Below, piece by piece: positions 39,708-41,183 of a DNA stretch of 41,183 nt. A program made the position numbers and the translations under genes. Position 1 is the first letter of the stretch. The number at the start of each line of letters is the position of its first letter. This DNA is from an uncultured Acidimicrobiales bacterium (lineage in GTDB: Bacteria > Actinomycetota > Acidimicrobiia > Acidimicrobiales > SHLQ01), in contig CALLAA010000067.1 in the NCBI GenBank assembly GCA_938002955.1, positions 1 to 41,183 on the forward strand, read 5' to 3'. The notes below the pieces were generated by a model. The model did not search any database. It was not told where the DNA came from and saw only the letters and a list, made by a program, of their open reading frames with translations.

Positions 39708-40704
39708 GCTCATCTTGGGTATCGAGACCTCCTGTGACGAGACGGCGGCTGCGGTCGTAGCGAACGGCCACGATGTGCTCTCGAATGTCGTGTCGAGTCA
39801 GATCGATATCCACGCCCGCTATGGCGGCGTCGTGCCCGAGGTGGCGAGTCGGGCGCACGTCGAGATGATGACCCCGGTGATTGCCCAGGCCATGGTGGAG
39901 GCTGGCGTCGATAAGGACGACATCGATGCCATTGCGTGCACGGTTGGCCCCGGTCTGATCGGCTCCCTGCTCATTGGGGTGAGCTCGGCTAAGGCCTTGT
40001 CGCTTGTTTGGGACAAGCCGTTCGTTGCCGTGAACCACCTTGAGGCGCACCTCTACTCGTCGTTCCTCGAAGAGCCCGACCTTGAGCTGCCCGTTGTCGT
40101 GCTCCTCGTATCGGGCGGTCACACGATGCTGATTCTGATGGAGGGTCACGGCCAGTACCGGCTCCTCGGCGAGACGCTCGACGACGCTGCGGGCGAGGCG
40201 TACGACAAGGTTGCCCGCTACCTCGGCCTCGGGTATCCGGGTGGCCCGATCATCGACAAGATGGCCATGGACGGCGACCCGCACGCGGTCAAGTTTCCGC
40301 GAGCAATGGTGAACGACGGGTACGACTTCTCGTTCTCGGGGCTGAAGACCTCCGTCGTTAACTACGTTCGCAAGAACCCCGATGTTGCCGATGTCGACAT
40401 CGCAGCGTCATTCCAGGAAGCCGTAGTCGACGTCTTGTTGACGAAGGCCCGCCGTGCGGTGAAAGAGTTCGGCGCGACCGGCCTCTGTCTTGCCGGCGGA
40501 GTTGCAGCGAACTCGTCGCTGCGAGAGCGCACGCTCGACCTCGCCATCGAAGACGGCATCAAAGGCTTCGTGCCAAGCCGCTCGATGTGCACAGACAACG
40601 CTGCGATGATCGCAGCTGCTGGATGGTGGCGCTTCCACTCCGATGGCCCCGCCTCGCTCGACCACGGCGCTGACTCGAGCCTTCGCTTCCCGAGTTACGC
40701 GTAG
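39694..40704 (+). CDS. tsaD: tRNA N6-adenosine threonylcarbamoyltransferase TsaD
   Basis: A 336-residue catalytic subunit transferring threonylcarbamoyl to tRNA A37. It has the ASKHA start ILGIETSCDETAAAVV, the metal ligands H115 and H119 in VNHLEAHLYSSF, VSGGHT, and CLAGGVAANSSLR. The third metal ligand, an aspartate, is in MCTDNAAMIA. The length is normal. The start overlaps rimI by 14 bp. An unrelated small membrane gene follows directly. Confidence 0.95.
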   Translation: MTKRELILGIETSCDETAAAVVANGHDVLSNVVSSQIDIHARYGGVVPEVASRAHVEMMTPVIAQAMVEAGVDKDDIDAIACTVGPGLIGSLLIGVSSAKALSLVWDKPFVAVNHLEAHLYSSFLEEPDLELPVVVLLVSGGHTMLILMEGHGQYRLLGETLDDAAGEAYDKVARYLGLGYPGGPIIDKMAMDGDPHAVKFPRAMVNDGYDFSFSGLKTSVVNYVRKNPDVADVDIAASFQEAVVDVLLTKARRAVKEFGATGLCLAGGVAANSSLRERTLDLAIEDGIKGFVPSRSMCTDNAAMIAAAGWWRFHSDGPASLDHGADSSLRFPSYA

Positions 40705-40711
40705 CTCGCCG

Positions 40712-41182
40712 ATGGAGTTCGCGGACAGGATCACCGAGAACTTCGAGCCTCACCGTCGGCAATCGGAGACCGTGGTCGCTGCGTTTCCTGCCGGCTCACA
40801 CAATCAGATTCTTGTGACGATCCCGGCGGCCATTGCGGGCATCGGAGCGTTCGTCTTTGATCGGTCGGCCGACTCGGTCGTATGGGTGCTCGTTCCGTTG
40901 GTGTCGCTGCTGCCGGTCGTGTGGTTCATGGTCGTCAACCGGAACTACACCGTGATCGCAACCGACGAGCGAACCGTCGTCGCCCGCTCATCGAGATTCA
41001 GCGTGCTTCAGGTTCTGGAGCCCATTGAAGAGCTGCCGTTAGATGTGCAGATCGGCCCGGCATCGGGCCTGATCACGTATACGACAAGCGCCCTCGTGGA
41101 ACCGCTACGGATCCATCGCCGAGCCTTTGACCAGGTGCGTCGGGCAGATGAGCGGGAGAGCGAAGCCACACCTTCGAACTAG
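40712..41182 (+). CDS. Small membrane protein of unknown function (two-helix, PH-like)
   Basis: A 156-residue protein. A short polar N-terminus is followed by two predicted transmembrane helices (ILVTIPAAIAGIGAFVF and VWVLVPLVSLLPVVWFMVV), then a soluble part with alternating beta segments (NYTVIATDERTVVARSS). This layout resembles bacterial PH-domain membrane proteins, which is inference. ATG 40712 lies 7 bp after the tsaD stop; an upstream in-frame start inside tsaD is less likely. The stop TAG is within the window, so the gene is complete. No function is assigned. Confidence 0.6.
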   Translation: MEFADRITENFEPHRRQSETVVAAFPAGSHNQILVTIPAAIAGIGAFVFDRSADSVVWVLVPLVSLLPVVWFMVVNRNYTVIATDERTVVARSSRFSVLQVLEPIEELPLDVQIGPASGLITYTTSALVEPLRIHRRAFDQVRRADERESEATPSN

Positions 41183-41183
41183 C

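Overview
The window is a compact, high-GC bacterial chromosome segment with about 38 genes and few intergenic gaps above 300 bp. Many GTG starts, a TIGR03086 (mycothiol-dependent maleylpyruvate isomerase-like) protein, a seven-gene Mrp antiporter operon, and an alr/tsaE/tsaB/rimI/tsaD neighbourhood all point to an actinobacterium. An Acidimicrobiia-type lineage is my best guess; this is inference, as no rRNA is present. I found no tRNA, rRNA, CRISPR array or prophage.

Layout. 1-4479: mrpABCDEFG (mrpA lacks its 5' end), every junction a 4-nt stop/start overlap. 4583-6352: a VTT/DedA-type membrane protein and a convergent class I fructose-bisphosphate aldolase. 6590-14136: an alpha-glucoside uptake and hydrolysis locus (GH13 glucosidase, LacI regulator, lipoprotein substrate-binding protein, two permeases, no ATPase) with LacI-type operators, followed by a PLP dehydratase with a problematic start. 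15088-16385: a REP-associated tyrosine transposase (RAYT) flanked by inverted REP-like palindromes. 16383-19682: a Gfo/Idh/MocA oxidoreductase divergent from an aldo/keto reductase and a luciferase-like flavin oxidoreductase, with another LacI-type operator between them.

19786-27770: a short SSB-like protein, then a block rich in 2-hydroxyacid/2-oxoacid enzymes. These are a GlcD-like FAD oxidase, a class I aminotransferase, an Ldh-type NAD(P) dehydrogenase, an FMN hydroxyacid oxidase and a class V glyoxylate-type aminotransferase. A BLUF blue-light sensor and an AraC regulator sit inside this block. 27812-31128: a degenerate endonuclease/exonuclease/phosphatase-fold protein facing a tightly packed operon of a histidine phosphatase, a protein with kinase-like catalytic motifs, and a renalase-like flavoprotein. 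31152-32246: alanine racemase. 32243-37955: a two-component system with a co-directional aquaporin, a WYL regulator divergent from a TIGR03086 protein and a DUF6157-like protein, two further REP-like palindromes, and a YugP-like zinc peptidase. 38022-41182: tsaE-tsaB-rimI-tsaD (t6A tRNA modification and ribosomal protein acetylation) and a small membrane protein.

The most noteworthy items are: a shared LacI-type operator motif at four sites that ties the glucoside locus to the divergent oxidoreductase locus 8-11 kb away; the RAYT/REP family, whose repeats supply the stop codons of two genes; a perfect 15-bp inverted repeat with the GlcD-like start codon in its loop; the adjacent BLUF and AraC genes; and a kinase-like protein between a phosphatase and a flavoprotein.
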